NCBI GenBank assembly: GCA_005784505.1
Contig: VCAZ01000123.1
Location: 974,737 to 1,038,736 of the forward strand
DNA: 64,000 bases
Reading direction: 5' to 3'
Source of the DNA: Bagarius yarrelli
Taxonomy: Eukaryota; Chordata; Actinopteri; Siluriformes; Sisoridae
Of this stretch, positions 32,014-43,303 are shown piece after piece; within the stretch, counting starts at the first letter, position 1; every line of letters starts with the position of its first letter. Made by a program: the position numbers and the translations under genes. The notes below the pieces were generated by a model. It saw only the letters and a program-made list of their open reading frames with translations, was not told the DNA's origin and ran no database searches.

Positions 32014-32540
32014 AAAGAAATGAAGAAGAAAGAAGACAAGAAAGAAAGAAAGGAAAGGAAAGAAAAGGAAGAAACAGAAAGAAAAAAAAGAATGAAAAGG
32101 GGAAGACAAAAAACGGGAAGAAAACAAAAGAAAGAGAAAAAGAAAGAAAAAAGATAAAGAAAAGAAGAAGAAGAAAGAGGGAATCATGAAACAAGTGGGA
32201 AAGGCAAAAGGAAAGAAGGAAAGAAAGGAAAGAAAAAGAAAAAAAGAAAAGAAAGAAAAGTACAAAACAAAAAAAAATAAAGGAAGGAAGGAAGAAGGGA
32301 AGGAAGGGAGGGAGGGATCAAGGAAGGTGAAAAGAAAGAAAGAAAGAAATCATGTAAAAAGAAAAGGAAGATAGAAGGAAGAAAGGTGGGATAAAACTAA
32401 GAGAGGAAAAAAGCTAAGAAAGCAATACGTCAATACAGAAAGAATACAAACCAGAAAGAAAAATCAGAGAATGGAAATGAATAATACATGAATAAAAGAA
32501 AGGATAAATAAATGAATAAATAAATGAATAAATAAATAAC
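31963..32540 (+). repeat. Polypurine tract GAAA/GGAA
   Basis: About 575 bp, starting as pure (GAAA)n and passing into AATA runs. Confidence 0.92.
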
Positions 32541-33139
32541 AGAGTGCTTTAATTTAAACCCTGTGATACGCTGTCGCAGCTTCTGCTAGAGAAAATGTAT
32601 CAACACTTTCTGACCAATCAGGATCACTGTTTTGATCAGCGTTGAGCTGTTACCAACCCACGGGTTCTGCTCAATCCTTCTGTAGGATGAGAAAACGGAA
32701 GAGAATCTAGAACCTTCCCTAACCGCCATGTGACAGCATCCGCTCCGTCTTGACCATCATTACGCTCGTCTTTGCGGATATTTTGTAGCTTCAAATTGAC
32801 GGTTTAACACAGCCGGCCGATTGATTTCTCTCGAGTGGACGAGCGGGAATATTTAATTGGAAACACTCACGCGAACCCTGACGCGAGCTCAGCTTTTTTG
32901 CACCAATTTACTTTTCTTCCTGCCCTCTTGATACATGCGGCTCTCGGGATGTTCTCCAGACTTGATCGGTTCTGCGGAGGTGAAGCAAAAGACCGAAGAG
33001 AAAAGAAAAATAGAGCAATTTCACATAAAAAAAAATAAAGAGAAGGCTTTACTTAAGGGGAAATTTGACCCATTTTCTAGCGTTCCTGCGGCTGATTTGT
33101 TTGTTTTGGGGCAGGAGGAGGCACCAGAGAGGAGGCCGG
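32541..33139. other. Intron sequence
   Basis: Unique DNA. 'tttctgaccaatcaggatca' at about 32607 is one copy of a dispersed motif. Confidence 0.5.
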
Positions 33140-33195
33140 GTTCTTGCCAACCATAGAAGGGTGGGCAGACAGATAATCCAAGTGGGCATTTTTTT

Positions 33196-33259
<64 letters not shown>

Positions 33260-33260
33260 C
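33140..33260 (+). repeat. Short dispersed repeat followed by (GATA)n
   Basis: 'cttgccaaccatagaagggt' then about sixteen GATA units (33196-33259). The first part recurs at 37768, again close to a GATAGATA word. Confidence 0.9.
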
Positions 33261-33970
33261 ATCATGTGTTTATTAAGTAAGATTCTGCTTTATTACTGTT
33301 ACAACAGAAATAGTAGTTTAGAGACAAGATCTTCTGACCAATCAGAATCCAGAAACACATCGAACAGCGCTGTGATGTAACAATGGAGGGAAGTGGTAGC
33401 TCTCTGGTTCCGCTAGTCATCTTAAACATTGAGCTACCACCACTCTCTCTATTACAGGTTAATAGCTGTATTTATTTTAACATATTGACAGCAAGTAAGG
33501 TTTTCTTACTGAACTAATTATAATGTTAATTGAAAATGACTGCCGATATCTGTGTTAAACTGACAAAAGATTTTTAAATATAAGAAACGCTCAAACATTC
33601 TTGTTAAACCATTTCATTTTAGTCTCAAATAATTCATACAAGCTTCTCACATTATCACGCGATTTATCACGAATAGTCCTGGCATAAAGACGTGTGTTGG
33701 GTTCGTACGATTATTTCCGACGGCAGGCAAACGTTGACCTTCACGTCCTTATTCACTCACTAGCTTACAAAGACGCACAATGCATACACAACCTTGCTGT
33801 GCCGACGATGCGGGGCTACACAACGTTTGTCTTCCTTCTCAGATTATTTGCTTGTGATGAAAAGCATTGTTCACTGATCCCTTTGTCACATGCCTCAATT
33901 AAACAGCTTGATAACCAAGCTCAGAGATGGACTTATGCCTGTGTGTTGTGTTTGCTTTGTCCACGAATAA
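33261..33970. other. Intron sequence
   Basis: A 97-codon frame at 33694-33987 has no recognisable motif. 'cttctgaccaatcagaatcc' lies at 33331. Confidence 0.4.
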
Positions 33971-34160
33971 ATGCCCTGGGTTGTTGATCAGAAGTTTAAG
34001 GCTCAATCCCCGGCACTGCCAAGCTGCTTCAGTGGGCCAATGAGTTATACTCCCTAACTCGTGGGGTGAGCAACCCATGTTCCTTGAATTATTGTCTCCT
34101 GCAGCTATTCTAACTACCCCTGCCCTACCCGCTGTTTATTACCTAGCTGAACTGTGTTGA
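33971..34160 (+). mobile_element. Degenerate SINE fragment
   Basis: 'ccctgggttgttgatcagaa', 'aatccccggcactgccaagc' and 'cagtgggcca' align with SINE parts. Confidence 0.6.
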
Positions 34161-34215
34161 GTCAATCAGAAACTGAAAAATACCAATTTACATGGTCTTC
34201 CACCACTCTGGGGTG

Positions 34216-34520
34216 AAGGCAGTGGTGGCTCAGTGGGGGCAGTAGGGGCTCAAATGGTTAGGGGTTGTGTTGTTGCTTGGAATACCAGGAAGACCTGGGG
34301 TTTCAATTCTCACCACTACCAGTCAGCCACTGTTAGACCCCTAACCCTTCTTGCTCCAGGGACGCTGTATCATAGATGATCCTGCCCTCTCATGCCAAAC
34401 AAATTTCACATAAACAATCAGACTACTAACCCTCAATGGCTCAGCTGAATAAGAACAATAAGATAAATCTAAGTTACCCTGGATAAGGGTGTCTGCCAAA
34501 TGCTAGAAATGTAAATGTAA
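34216..34520 (+). mobile_element. Composite SINE
   Basis: Two head fragments ('cagtggtggctcagtggggg' and 'gtaggggctcaaatggtta') precede the second-type middle 'ttgctccagggacgctgtat'. The first-type tail 'ggataagggtgtctgccaaa' follows. It reads as a nested or recombined pair. Confidence 0.75.
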
Positions 34521-35698
34521 ACATGAGTTGCCCACCCCTGCCTCACTTACCCCAGGAATACCCAGGAACGCTACATCATGACTGCTCTAAGCCAGAATTT
34601 TTGTTCTGTAATGTATGTCATAAAATTCTTTTAAATTTGCGAATGACTCCACCTACGAATAGAAGCATAACCCAAGAACAATCCCATATAAGGAGCAGAA
34701 ATCCGCCACTGGAGAAACAGGAAAACAAGCGAAGCACTATGCCTTCAGCCCCGAGTCTCCATTTTTTAGTTCTCATCGAGTTCCTACCTGTGCTAAACTC
34801 ACACTAACAGTGACACAACAGAAATAGCAGAGGTGTGTATGACAGTTTATGACAGCTCATCCACCTCTTCTACCATTTCTTTAGCTCTCCCGTAACTAAG
34901 AATGCTATATCACCATTGTATACAAGGATTTGATTATTTTTAACAGATGTATTAACCTTAATATGGTGAATCCAGGAACTGAGGGTTCCAGGATGTTGGG
35001 GTGTATCAGGTTTGGGTTTTCAAGAAGTGCAAAATTAAGTGCATTCTTGACAATACCTGCCACCATAATTATGCAATCTACCATCTTGAAGCTGTCACTG
35101 GAAATGATGTGCCCAACGACGTTACCGCCTGGCCAACAGTGTGGCATTTGAGAAATGAGGCCCAGCTGTTCCAAACTCGGTGGCGATTTATGAAAATTAA
35201 GGTTTATTGCTGTTTGTAAACGGGTAGTTAGCTCAGCTCCAGCTTGCATTTACCTCACTAAGAGTTCTTCAACCAAAAAAAGATAATGGAAGGCTGGCAA
35301 TATCCAGGCCTCAAATTTCAACGACTTCAATTTTCTTTTCAGAGTGTCATTGTTTGCTTTTTATCCACACCAATCTACCACAGGCAGTGTTCCATCTGAC
35401 ATTACCAGAAGGCAGACAGGAGGCACAGGAGTGAGAGGATTGTTTGGCGAACGTTGCAAATATTGGCTTGCTGCTCACGTAAAAATAAAAAAATATATTT
35501 TGCTTGCTGACAATCTTTCCCAAGGCTGGTGTATCAGCTCGAGTAGGTGATTATTTTAGGAAGATAGGAGACCATTAAACTAAGTATTGCCACAAGAGTA
35601 TTTGAGACAGCGTTAATTTTGGGAACTTTTACACACAAGTCCTTTTTGACGGAATGAGCTTATAATTCTTTCCAGAACTGTGCTCCAATTCTAATCCA
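34521..35698. other. Intron sequence, nothing recognised
   Basis: Open frames of 73-114 codons occur on both strands (for example 34905-35249 minus), without a motif I recognise. They are treated as chance. Confidence 0.4.
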
Positions 35699-35995
35699 AT
35701 TCAATTTTATTTGTTTTGTCTCATAGCAGCTTTATACGACATGCAGTAACAGTGAAACGTTTGTCCCTAATGAGCAAGCCGGAGGAGAAAAACTCCCTGA
35801 GGTGAAGTAGAAGAGGAACCAGACTTAATAGAGAACCCATCCTTATCTGGGGGACAACGTATGTTTTTGTTAATTACAGCATATTGTAATGATTAAATGT
35901 AATGTAAATTGTAGCCTTGGGTCAGTGGAGCAGAGTCCATCCTCAAAGCCCCTCAAAATCGAGGAAAGGGACAGGAACCTGGTCACTGGTATCCC
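35699..35995 (+). mobile_element. Dispersed teleost repeat
   Basis: 'caattttatttgttttgtct', 'ccctaatgagcaagccggag', 'gaaaaactccctgaggtgaa' and 'agagaacccatccttatctg' occur in the order of a common fish interspersed repeat. Its class is not certain. Confidence 0.6.
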
Positions 35996-36293
35996 CCTTT
36001 TAAACAATAGAGCTTTGAATGACACAGGTTTTCTCCAATTGGTTTAAATAGAAGAGACAAGTTAGTTTTAGCCTTAGCCCCAAGTATCCATGCTTTTTAA
36101 ATCATTCACCTGTGTTGGCTGTTCATTTATTCATTATCCAAGCATAAATCTTTACCCCTTACTGGGAGGTTTAGATTCGAGATCACAATCAAGTAGGGAA
36201 GGTAACCCTTACTTGGATTTGGACAAATATTTTGATGAATTGCAACCTGGTTTATAGGCACCTCAAGCCTTATCCAGTTACTTAGCTAAATAT

Positions 36294-36516
36294 CAGTGGT
36301 GGGTTAATGGTTAAGTTGTTGAAGACCAGGAAGACCTAGGTTCAAGCCCCACCACCGCCAGTCAGCCACTGTTGGGTCCTTGAGCAAGACCCTTAAATAT
36401 TTCCTGCTCCAGGGGGGCTGCATCATAGCTGAGCCTGCACTCTGACCCCAAAATGGGATATGCGAAGAATTTTACTGTTCTGTAAAAAGTATATGTAACA
36501 AATAAAGGCCTTTACA
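36294..36516 (+). mobile_element. SINE, second tail type
   Basis: 'gttgggtccttgagcaagac', 'ctgctccaggggggctgcat', 'gcactctgaccccaaaatgg' and 'gtaacaaataaaggcc' give a near complete copy of the class seen at 25544. Confidence 0.85.
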
Positions 36517-36784
36517 TTACATATCATACCCATAATATATATGCAAAACCATCTACCGGGATTTAAAACAGGAAATACAACAAAAAGTGAGCAGAGACTA
36601 AACTTGATCTGGACACCACCCATACATTAACTAATTACCTCAGGAGGGGTTTGGCTCACAGCTTTCTGCAACTTTTTAGAGGGCTGTGCAGATATATATG
36701 TCAGACTAATAATTATTCCTGAAAAGAACCAAAAGACCAGTGAAACATAAATAAAACATAAGAAAGTTAAAGATAAAAAAACAA

Positions 36785-37110
36785 ATGGTTGGCCTGCTCA
36801 TCCATAATTAATCATTTTAATGCACCTGCAACCGCTGACATCTTCACTTCCTTCTATGTTAGTGGCTGCTTCGTATTGCTTGGCTTGAGCTGTGATGAAG
36901 CTCATGGGCCAGAATAATGAACTGATACCTTTGGAATCCATCATGGCTTTAACAGGCAGGAGGAATCAATAATGATAATCAGGCCTTCATTTTGCTTGCC
37001 TGGGAGTGAAAATTGGCAGCAAAAGTTAATTGAATGATTTTTGCTGGAAATAGAAAACATCTGCATTTTTTTGGTTACAGCTTATTAGCCCTGATTTAAA
37101 AGGTAAAATG
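36785..37110. other. Candidate conserved non-coding block
   Basis: Non-repetitive DNA with dense homeodomain-type words ('ccataattaatcatttt', 'aatcaataatgataatcagg') in the intron between the Ig1 and Ig2 exons. The texture resembles vertebrate enhancers. No comparison was possible. Confidence 0.35.
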
Positions 37111-37355
37111 ATCTGATTTCCAGTGACCTAATTCAGACTTTTTCCTCCAGTGTGGTACAGATCGGACTTGACAGTGTAAGCAGGAAAAAAGCACATGGAT
37201 TCCGATATTTTCAGATCGGATTCAGGCCTCATTCGTATGTGGTAATAAATCGGATATGAATTGGATTCGTGCATTAGCATGTGCAGTGTAAACAGAAAGA
37301 TCAGTTTTTTTACACAGAAAACGGCATCAAATTTTATATCAGTGATCATACTAAC

Positions 37356-37505
37356 CTAAAACTGTGAGTCGAGCGGGTCGAGACCTGATGCCAACCTGGA
37401 TGCCCTGACACTCAAAGCTTCCGTCATCAGCCAGCTCTGTCCTCTGGATCAGGAGGTGGTATTCGCCTTTGCTGTGATCACCCACTACATCGTAACGTGG
37501 ATAGC
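37356..37505 (-). CDS. kirrel3: kirrel3 exon, second half of Ig domain 1
   Basis: A 150-bp exon, acceptor TTTTCAG, donor GTTAGT, phase 1 at both ends. It encodes YPRYDVVGDHSKGEYHLLI followed by ADDGSFECQ and IRSRPARLTVL. These match the end of KIRREL3 Ig1 (human VVGNHLSGEHHLKI, DDAVYECQA, IRSRPARLTVL). The Cys of FECQ pairs with the cysteine in the previous exon. The exon lies between two large introns of 4.4 and 6.4 kb. Confidence 0.95.
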
Positions 37506-39145
37506 CTGAAAAACAACAAGTGTTCTTTATGATCAAGTTGACACAAATGCCTATTGGGGTGGTGGGGTGGGGGGTGGGTGTTAGTTGGTCATCTCTGACT
37601 TCTGTCTGTCTGGCTACAGAAACCTCTGGGGTCATCCCTGTCAAGTTGCATACGTCCTTTAAATTCTTAGAAATAATGTCTTTATATTAAGGATATCACA
37701 TCTTTGCACTCATTTGTGAATATTAAGTCTAGAAATCGTACATATTAACCACACAGAACTGGCTCTTGCCAACCATAGAAGGGTGGGCAGTCGAATATCC
37801 CAGCTGGGCAATTGTTTGGGGGTGGGGTTAAGGAGATAGATACTCTGTAAAATGTAACTAATTAAATGATGGAATAGGTCTAATTTTCTAACTTGGGTTT
37901 GGTTAGGAGGACATTATATTAAGTCAATATAAACACAAATATGTTAAAAAGCATAAATATGTTTCTAAACTAAAAATTCAAGACTCAAATAATATTTTAA
38001 AAAGAAATTGAGTAAACAGATAAAAAAAAATAGTGGAACTAGTTAATAGATAGATAAACTAAAAAACTCAGCACCGATCCATGTGATCCAAAGGTAACTG
38101 ATGTTTTATGTGGCCTTAAATCTGATGTGGTGGTAGAAGAGGTGTCCACTACTGTAAGTAAAAGTGGCATTTCAACAATCCTGGGGTAAAATTTGTCAAA
38201 CCAACAGCTCATGACGGAGTAATCTAATCCAACACTTGGCCAACTTTGGTCCCATTAAGAGTTAAACCTCCACTACTCCAAAGTCATCCAATCACCTATT
38301 ATTGCAGATGTTTTCTTTGCTGAGGGCCTCGAAGGCAGAGCGAGCTACAGTAGAGACGGTGGACTGCAGTATGATGGTGCTAGCCCATTGATTCATGCTA
38401 ATTCGGTGAAAATAAGCAGTAAGCACTCCCACATCCCATTAGCTTTACTGTTTCGCTGATGGTCTCATCTAGAATCAATGTGGTTAACTTTTATCATTTG
38501 CTGTCCTGCAGCTCCATTTCACTTAAAATCTACTGAAGCAGAACATCGTCCCCTCCGACTCGGAACCTATTACAGTCGTTTTTCACTTTCCGATTAACCT
38601 GCGAAAAAAAAAGTAATGCAGGTTAAGTCTCGGATCAGATGAGATGTAATTACGAGTGGGCTTCAGAAACGGGGATGAAAGCGAGAACAGATGAAAACCA
38701 GAGTTAAAAGAGTAAAGAGAAAGACGGATGAGTGTTAACAGCCACTTCCAGGTGCTGTGAGTCGAGCTTAGTGTTAAGACAATACGACGTCAAAAATATG
38801 GGATGGAACATTTCAGCAGTTCTGGATTATAATTTTATTTAAACAATTATTTATCAATCAGGAAATGAAAGAATTCTACTCTTTCAGGTGAAAGTCAAAC
38901 AATTTGAGGTTTGGATCCGTCAAGGCATAATTGCTACTGCAAGACATTTTTTGACCATTTTTTTCTTTGTTGATAGCACAGAGAGATGAAACTGGAAAGA
39001 CAGAGACAGACGTGGGACCAGAAAGGACCCGAGTCTATATTGAAACAATTTTTTCTATATTTTTTCACATCCTTCTATTTTCAGCAATCTTTAAGTGTGT
39101 ATATCTTCAGAATGCTAACACAGGAAGTGCCAAATTGATGACAAT
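37506..39145. other. Intron sequence with a short dispersed repeat
   Basis: G-rich 'ggtggggtggggggtgggtg' at about 37558. The phrase 'ttgccaaccatagaagggtg' at 37768-37790 matches 33143. The rest (to 39145) shows no gene. Confidence 0.5.
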
Positions 39146-39345
39146 ACAGTGGTATTTTTACTTACGAGATGCGAGTCGTCTCTCGGCCAATTTTTTTTAT
39201 TTAAAAACGTAATAAAAAATTTTGCTGTGTTTTTTGGGGACCCGGAATGAATTAATAGCATTTCAGTTCATTTCAATGAGAAAAATTGATTTGACATAAG
39301 AGTAATTTAAGTTACGATCTCCATTACGAAATGAATTAAACGCGC
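39146..39345. mobile_element. MITE, CAGTGGTATTTTTACTTACG family
   Basis: 'acagtggtatttttacttac', 'gcgagtcgtctctcgg', and later 'agttacgatctccattacga'. A related fragment starts at 53014. The right end is poorly defined. Confidence 0.55.
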
Positions 39346-40305
39346 AAGTCTAACATATCCACAGAATACTGCAAGTACCAGGAGCTAAAAGGAGAATAAA
39401 TAAATAAATCCCTCTGCTTGCTGTTAGTGCGGGGTTTCTTTCCATGGTATCTTCTTAAAGCGTTAATGAAGATAAAGTACTACAGCGTCCCTCCTGCACA
39501 CCGGCTGGTGTACACAGTTATAACAATGAGGATGTTTCAAAGCAACCTGCTTTGTATAAAAATTCCGAAAGCCCCTCCAGCTCGCCATTGATCGCTCACA
39601 GAAATGAAGAAGTGTTTATCCTGCGTAGCAGCTGCACAGGAGCGGTTATTGAGCAGCCGCCAGTGTTCGGCTAAGCGTCGGATTTCAGCCCTCAGCACCT
39701 TTTTATACTGCAATCCAATGAAACTCTTGCCTCAGGGGGGATGCCTTCACGGTTTAGACTGAGGCTGAGAGAGAGAGCAGAGTGAAACGAGCCGAGCCCT
39801 TAGAGGCTCAATTAAAGAGCTCAGGCCGTGACTAAATGCCGCCCGAGGTCGCTGCGGAAAAAGACAAATTTGCAGCAAAGCTAACGCAGCAGATGACACT
39901 TATTCCATCATCCGGCGTGCACATGGAAACCATCAATAAAACGCCGGACAACTTTCTCATCATCAACAGCTGTGATTCAGCTGACAAAGTTACCTCTTCA
40001 TGAAAATATTCTATTAAACATTCTATTTATATTTACCAAATAAATAACTACATTTTAAATTATTTATTACTGATGACATTTAGTGTACTGATAAAAACGG
40101 GTGCAAAATTATTAACTTATATAAGATTTTTTTTTTAAAAGTGTTGATTTCTTGATTTACCCATCAGCATATTTTATTGTTAAACTTTTAATTATTTTTC
40201 TACTTTTTTTTATTGTTAGTAGGACAATTTTTTGTTTTTTTATTTCTCAAGATATTTTTAGCCATTTTTTACCTTTGATAGGATGAAATGGAGGAGATGG
40301 GACCA
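39346..40305. other. Intron sequence, possible conserved block
   Basis: 39480-39980 is non-repetitive, more GC-rich than its surroundings and free of SINE or microsatellite DNA. It may be a regulatory element. No gene. Confidence 0.3.
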
Positions 40306-40309
40306 GAGA

Positions 40310-40400
40310 GAACCTGAGTCGGAATCGAACCCTGGTTGCCGGAGCGCAAAAACTTGTGCATGTGGGTGCCGGTGCCTTGACCCACTACACCACGGCACTG
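40310..40400 (-). mobile_element. tRNA-like SINE head fragment
   Basis: 'cctgagtcggaatcgaaccc' and 'ttgacccactacaccacggc' read on the minus strand as A-box and B-box-like sequence. It differs from the main SINE class. Confidence 0.55.
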
Positions 40401-40498
40401 GACCTATCGTTTTTTATTTATATTACATATAAGTTTCCAAATTTGTTTGTTTGTAGCGCGCTATAAATTGGGAGGCCATTGGGGTCAAAAACGATTTA

Positions 40499-41510
40499 AG
40501 ACAGGGGTGCATGGAACGATACCGATTATTTGGTACCCGGTCGCAAGGAAACCCAACAAACCTAACCGAAGTTATTTTTCATTTATTTGTTTTCCAGATG
40601 TTATTTTGAAAAACGCCCTTGCCTCACTACTAAAACAGAGACAAGAGAAACAAAACAGTATTTATAGTGATAAGTAAACACTTTTTACATTTTTAAAATT
40701 ATTTTTAATTTCCGAAAAAAATCCATTATTTCTGTACCAGTAAATTAATCATCAGTGGGATAAAGCAGCCCTAATTTTAACCTCCAGACGCTTAATTATT
40801 TTTTATCTTGACACGTCCCAGAGTGTGTTATTCCTCATTTTCAGCTATTGAAGATAAAAACGTTTTTAGCCGTTTTTATTTACGTTTAACATTGTGCGGA
40901 AAAACAAGCTGCTGCAGTCGTGTTCTTGCTCCGCTATTGTTTTAAACCATTTTGTTCTTTCTGAAAGCAAAACACTAAAACGAATTCTGTTAACATTTCC
41001 TCATACGGCAATTTGCCAGAGCTAAAAATATAAGATGTGCCTTAAAAAATAAAATAAGTGCAATAAAAGTAATATATTGCAATGATTCGGTAATTTAAAT
41101 GTTATTAAAAAACAGACTGACGTGAAGCCGCGTTTTAACAGCAAACAAGGCAAAAGTGGAAATTTGCGAATACAGCTTGCAAATCGTCGCTTCACGACCG
41201 CAGCCACCAGTGAAACGCTGATAGCGTAATGCGGCGCTGCACTGTGAGAAAACACACTACGCTATTTCTCGAACAGCGACACAAGCTAACCCAAAAACAA
41301 AATTCACTGGAGAGCTTTTTAGGGAAGGAACGAGCAAACGATGAGACAGCAGAAATAGTTACTGTTACTGTAATTTCCTAATATAAAGTGCAATTATTGC
41401 ATTCAGATTACAGGCTATGAACTGAGAAAGGGTTTTGTTATTGGAATCCCTTTGCCTCTACCTGGTTTTTATGCCTGAAACTGGTCCTTGGTACAAAAAT
41501 GGTTGGGGGC
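40499..41510. mobile_element. Possible hAT-like element containing repeat block copy 1
   Basis: The left edge 'acaggggtgcatggaacgat' and right edge 'aaaatggttgggggccgctg' resemble hAT MITE ends. Between them, 40650-41270 aligns with 42034-42560. The ends are too diverged to prove a single element. Confidence 0.4.
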
Positions 41511-41879
41511 CGCTGGTATAAGAGACCTTCAGTTAAAAATAAGAATAAGCGTCAAAGATAATTAATTATTGAATTTTTTGTGGTTAAAAATAAAACTATG
41601 CACTCGTTGTTTATGAGTTCCACTTTCCATAATTAAAACCGCCACTGGTTGACCTGCATCGAACATCGCAGGTGCAGAAACGATGTTCAGGTCGCACCTG
41701 CAGGCTCTTTGTTCCTTTATTTGGGTTATCGCATGAATAAAAAGTAAACTAGAAATGAAGATGTTGCTCCTTTACAGCAATAAAGACGCTGACATTTGAT
41801 TCGCTGAGAGAAAATCTAACACCACATCAGTTCCACAGAGTCTTCGAGCGTCGAACTCGTTCTGCGCTACGTCACTGAC

Positions 41880-42029
41880 CTGACATGTCCCGGTTCACCC
41901 CGAGCGCCAGGCCGTCTTTCACCCACAGGACCATGCCGTGGTATCCGGTGATGGCGCAGGGTAGCGTTACGGGCTGTCCAGCCACCACCACCATGTCGTG
42001 GGGCTGCTGAATAAACACAGCGCAGGATC
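41880..42029 (-). CDS. kirrel3: kirrel3 exon, first half of Ig domain 1
   Basis: A 150-bp exon with acceptor TTTCAG and donor GTCAGT. It starts in phase 1 (GA completes a Gly codon) and ends in phase 1. The translation contains QQPHDMVVVAGQPVTLPCAI, then VLWVKDGLALGV, matching the Ig1 start of KIRREL3 (human [20 protein letters not shown]). The Cys of LPC is the first Ig1 cysteine and the Trp of LWVKD is the core tryptophan. No Met or signal peptide lies in frame before it, so at least one upstream exon is missing. Related non-coding blocks sit on both sides (40650-41270 and 42034-42560). The second block runs to within a few bases of this acceptor. Confidence 0.95.
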
Positions 42030-42033
42030 CTGA

Positions 42034-42560
42034 AACAGAGAAAAGAAATCAAAATGTTTTTATAGTGACAAATAAACACTTTTTACATTTTCAAAATTAT
42101 TTTTAAATTTCCTATAAAAATCACTTTTTTTATGTTACAGTAAATTAATCATCAGTGGAATAAAGCAGCCCTCGTTTTAACCTCCAGAAGCTTAATTATT
42201 TTTTATCTCGACACGTCCCAGAGTGTGTTATTCCTCATACATCACGGCAATTAAACTTAGTCAGTTATTAAAGATAAATTTATGTTTAACGTTGTGCGAA
42301 TAACAAGCTGCCGCAAATTCTTTTAACGTTTCCTCATAGTAAGATTTGCCGTAGCTAGGATTATAAAATGTACCGAAAAATAAAATAAGGGCCAATATAA
42401 TGATAAAGTAAATTAAATGTTATTAAAAACAGATCGACATAAAGGATGGCATAAAATTCAAATTATTGCAAATTATTGCTTCACCAGTAAAACGCCGGCA
42501 ATGTAATGCGTGTGTGAGAACACACCGCCGTCGGATCGTCTTCCAGACCAGCCTGAATCA
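42034..42560. repeat. Related intronic block, copy 2
   Basis: Shares with 40650-41270, in order: 'aataaacactttttacattt', 'agtaaattaatcatcagtgg', 'cacgtcccagagtgtgttat', 'cgtttcctcata' and 'taaattaaatgttattaaaa'. It starts 3-5 bp from the acceptor of the Ig1 exon. Confidence 0.85.
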
Positions 42561-43149
42561 AACAGAACCTAAGAGAAGCTGTGAAACACTCAAACCCGCA
42601 CGTTCAGGTAAATATTTCTGCAGAGTGGCAGTCGTAGGTGCTAATTCCCTTCTAGCCTGACGCGCTTCGCCAGAGTGTGAACTGTTATCTCATTAGCGGA
42701 AAAAGGTAAGCAAAAAGAAACAGAAGTGAAGCTTTAACTCTGTAAACATCCTGAACTGTTTCTAAACACCATATCGACGTTTCAGGCAGAATTCTGTCTT
42801 CTGTTCAACAGAACAACGTCTCAGCTCTCTTTAAAGAAAAAGCAGACGAGACGGTTGGGATCTCTGGAGATTCCACTGGTGAAGCTGGTCTTCAATTCAA
42901 TAAACTTCAGCTCCCAGATGATGTGCCCATGAAACTGATATTGCTTTAGAAGAATGTCCAGGGAACCGAGGGTTTTACTTATTCAGGCGAATTTTATCGG
43001 AAATGTACAACTCGTGAAATTCTCTTTAAGAGAAGAAAGTTTTCTTCTTGAACTTTGACCGAGCGTCAGATTAACAATAGAGAAACTTCACGACTCCCTT
43101 TGTCTTTTAAAACCCAATCAGAAGCGAGATGATGATAAGGCTTGCTAGC
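42561..43149. other. Upstream sequence, nothing recognised
   Basis: No gene or element recognised. Confidence 0.5.
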
Positions 43150-43265
43150 GAAAGCCAGATAATAAAGAGAAAAAAAGGAAAAAGAAAAAACAAAAGGAGA
43201 GAAAGAAAGAAAGAGAGAACAAAATATAAAGGAAAGAATGAAAAAAAGAGAGAGAGTGAGACAGA

Positions 43266-43303
<38 letters not shown>

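Larger units (their letters stand above)
13276..42029 (-). other. kirrel3: KIRREL3-type gene, 14 coding exons (5' incomplete)
   Basis: Gene span from the first Ig1 exon found to the stop codon. KIRREL3 is a single-pass adhesion molecule of the Neph/Kirrel family. It makes homophilic contacts at neuronal synapses and in other tissues and signals through a tail that binds PDZ and adaptor proteins (family knowledge). Joined exons total 2135 nt. The first two bases complete a codon from an unseen upstream exon; the rest gives 711 codons including stop. Human KIRREL3 is about 778 residues, so the signal peptide and N-terminal leader are missing here, and the juxtamembrane and C-terminal parts are shorter. 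Intron sizes in order of transcription are 4374, 6423, 638, 4122, 2529, 71, 78, 2261, 2406, 966, 1961, 327 and 463 bp. Every junction is GT-AG and phase-consistent. KIRREL3 is preferred to KIRREL1 because of the Ig5, coiled and C-terminal wording. Confidence 0.93.

Noticed and set aside
40447..40640. Duplicated Ig1 exon relic next to block copy 1
   Set aside because: The sequence after the acceptor-like CTGTTTTAG encodes nothing like Ig1; it contains transposon-like ends instead.
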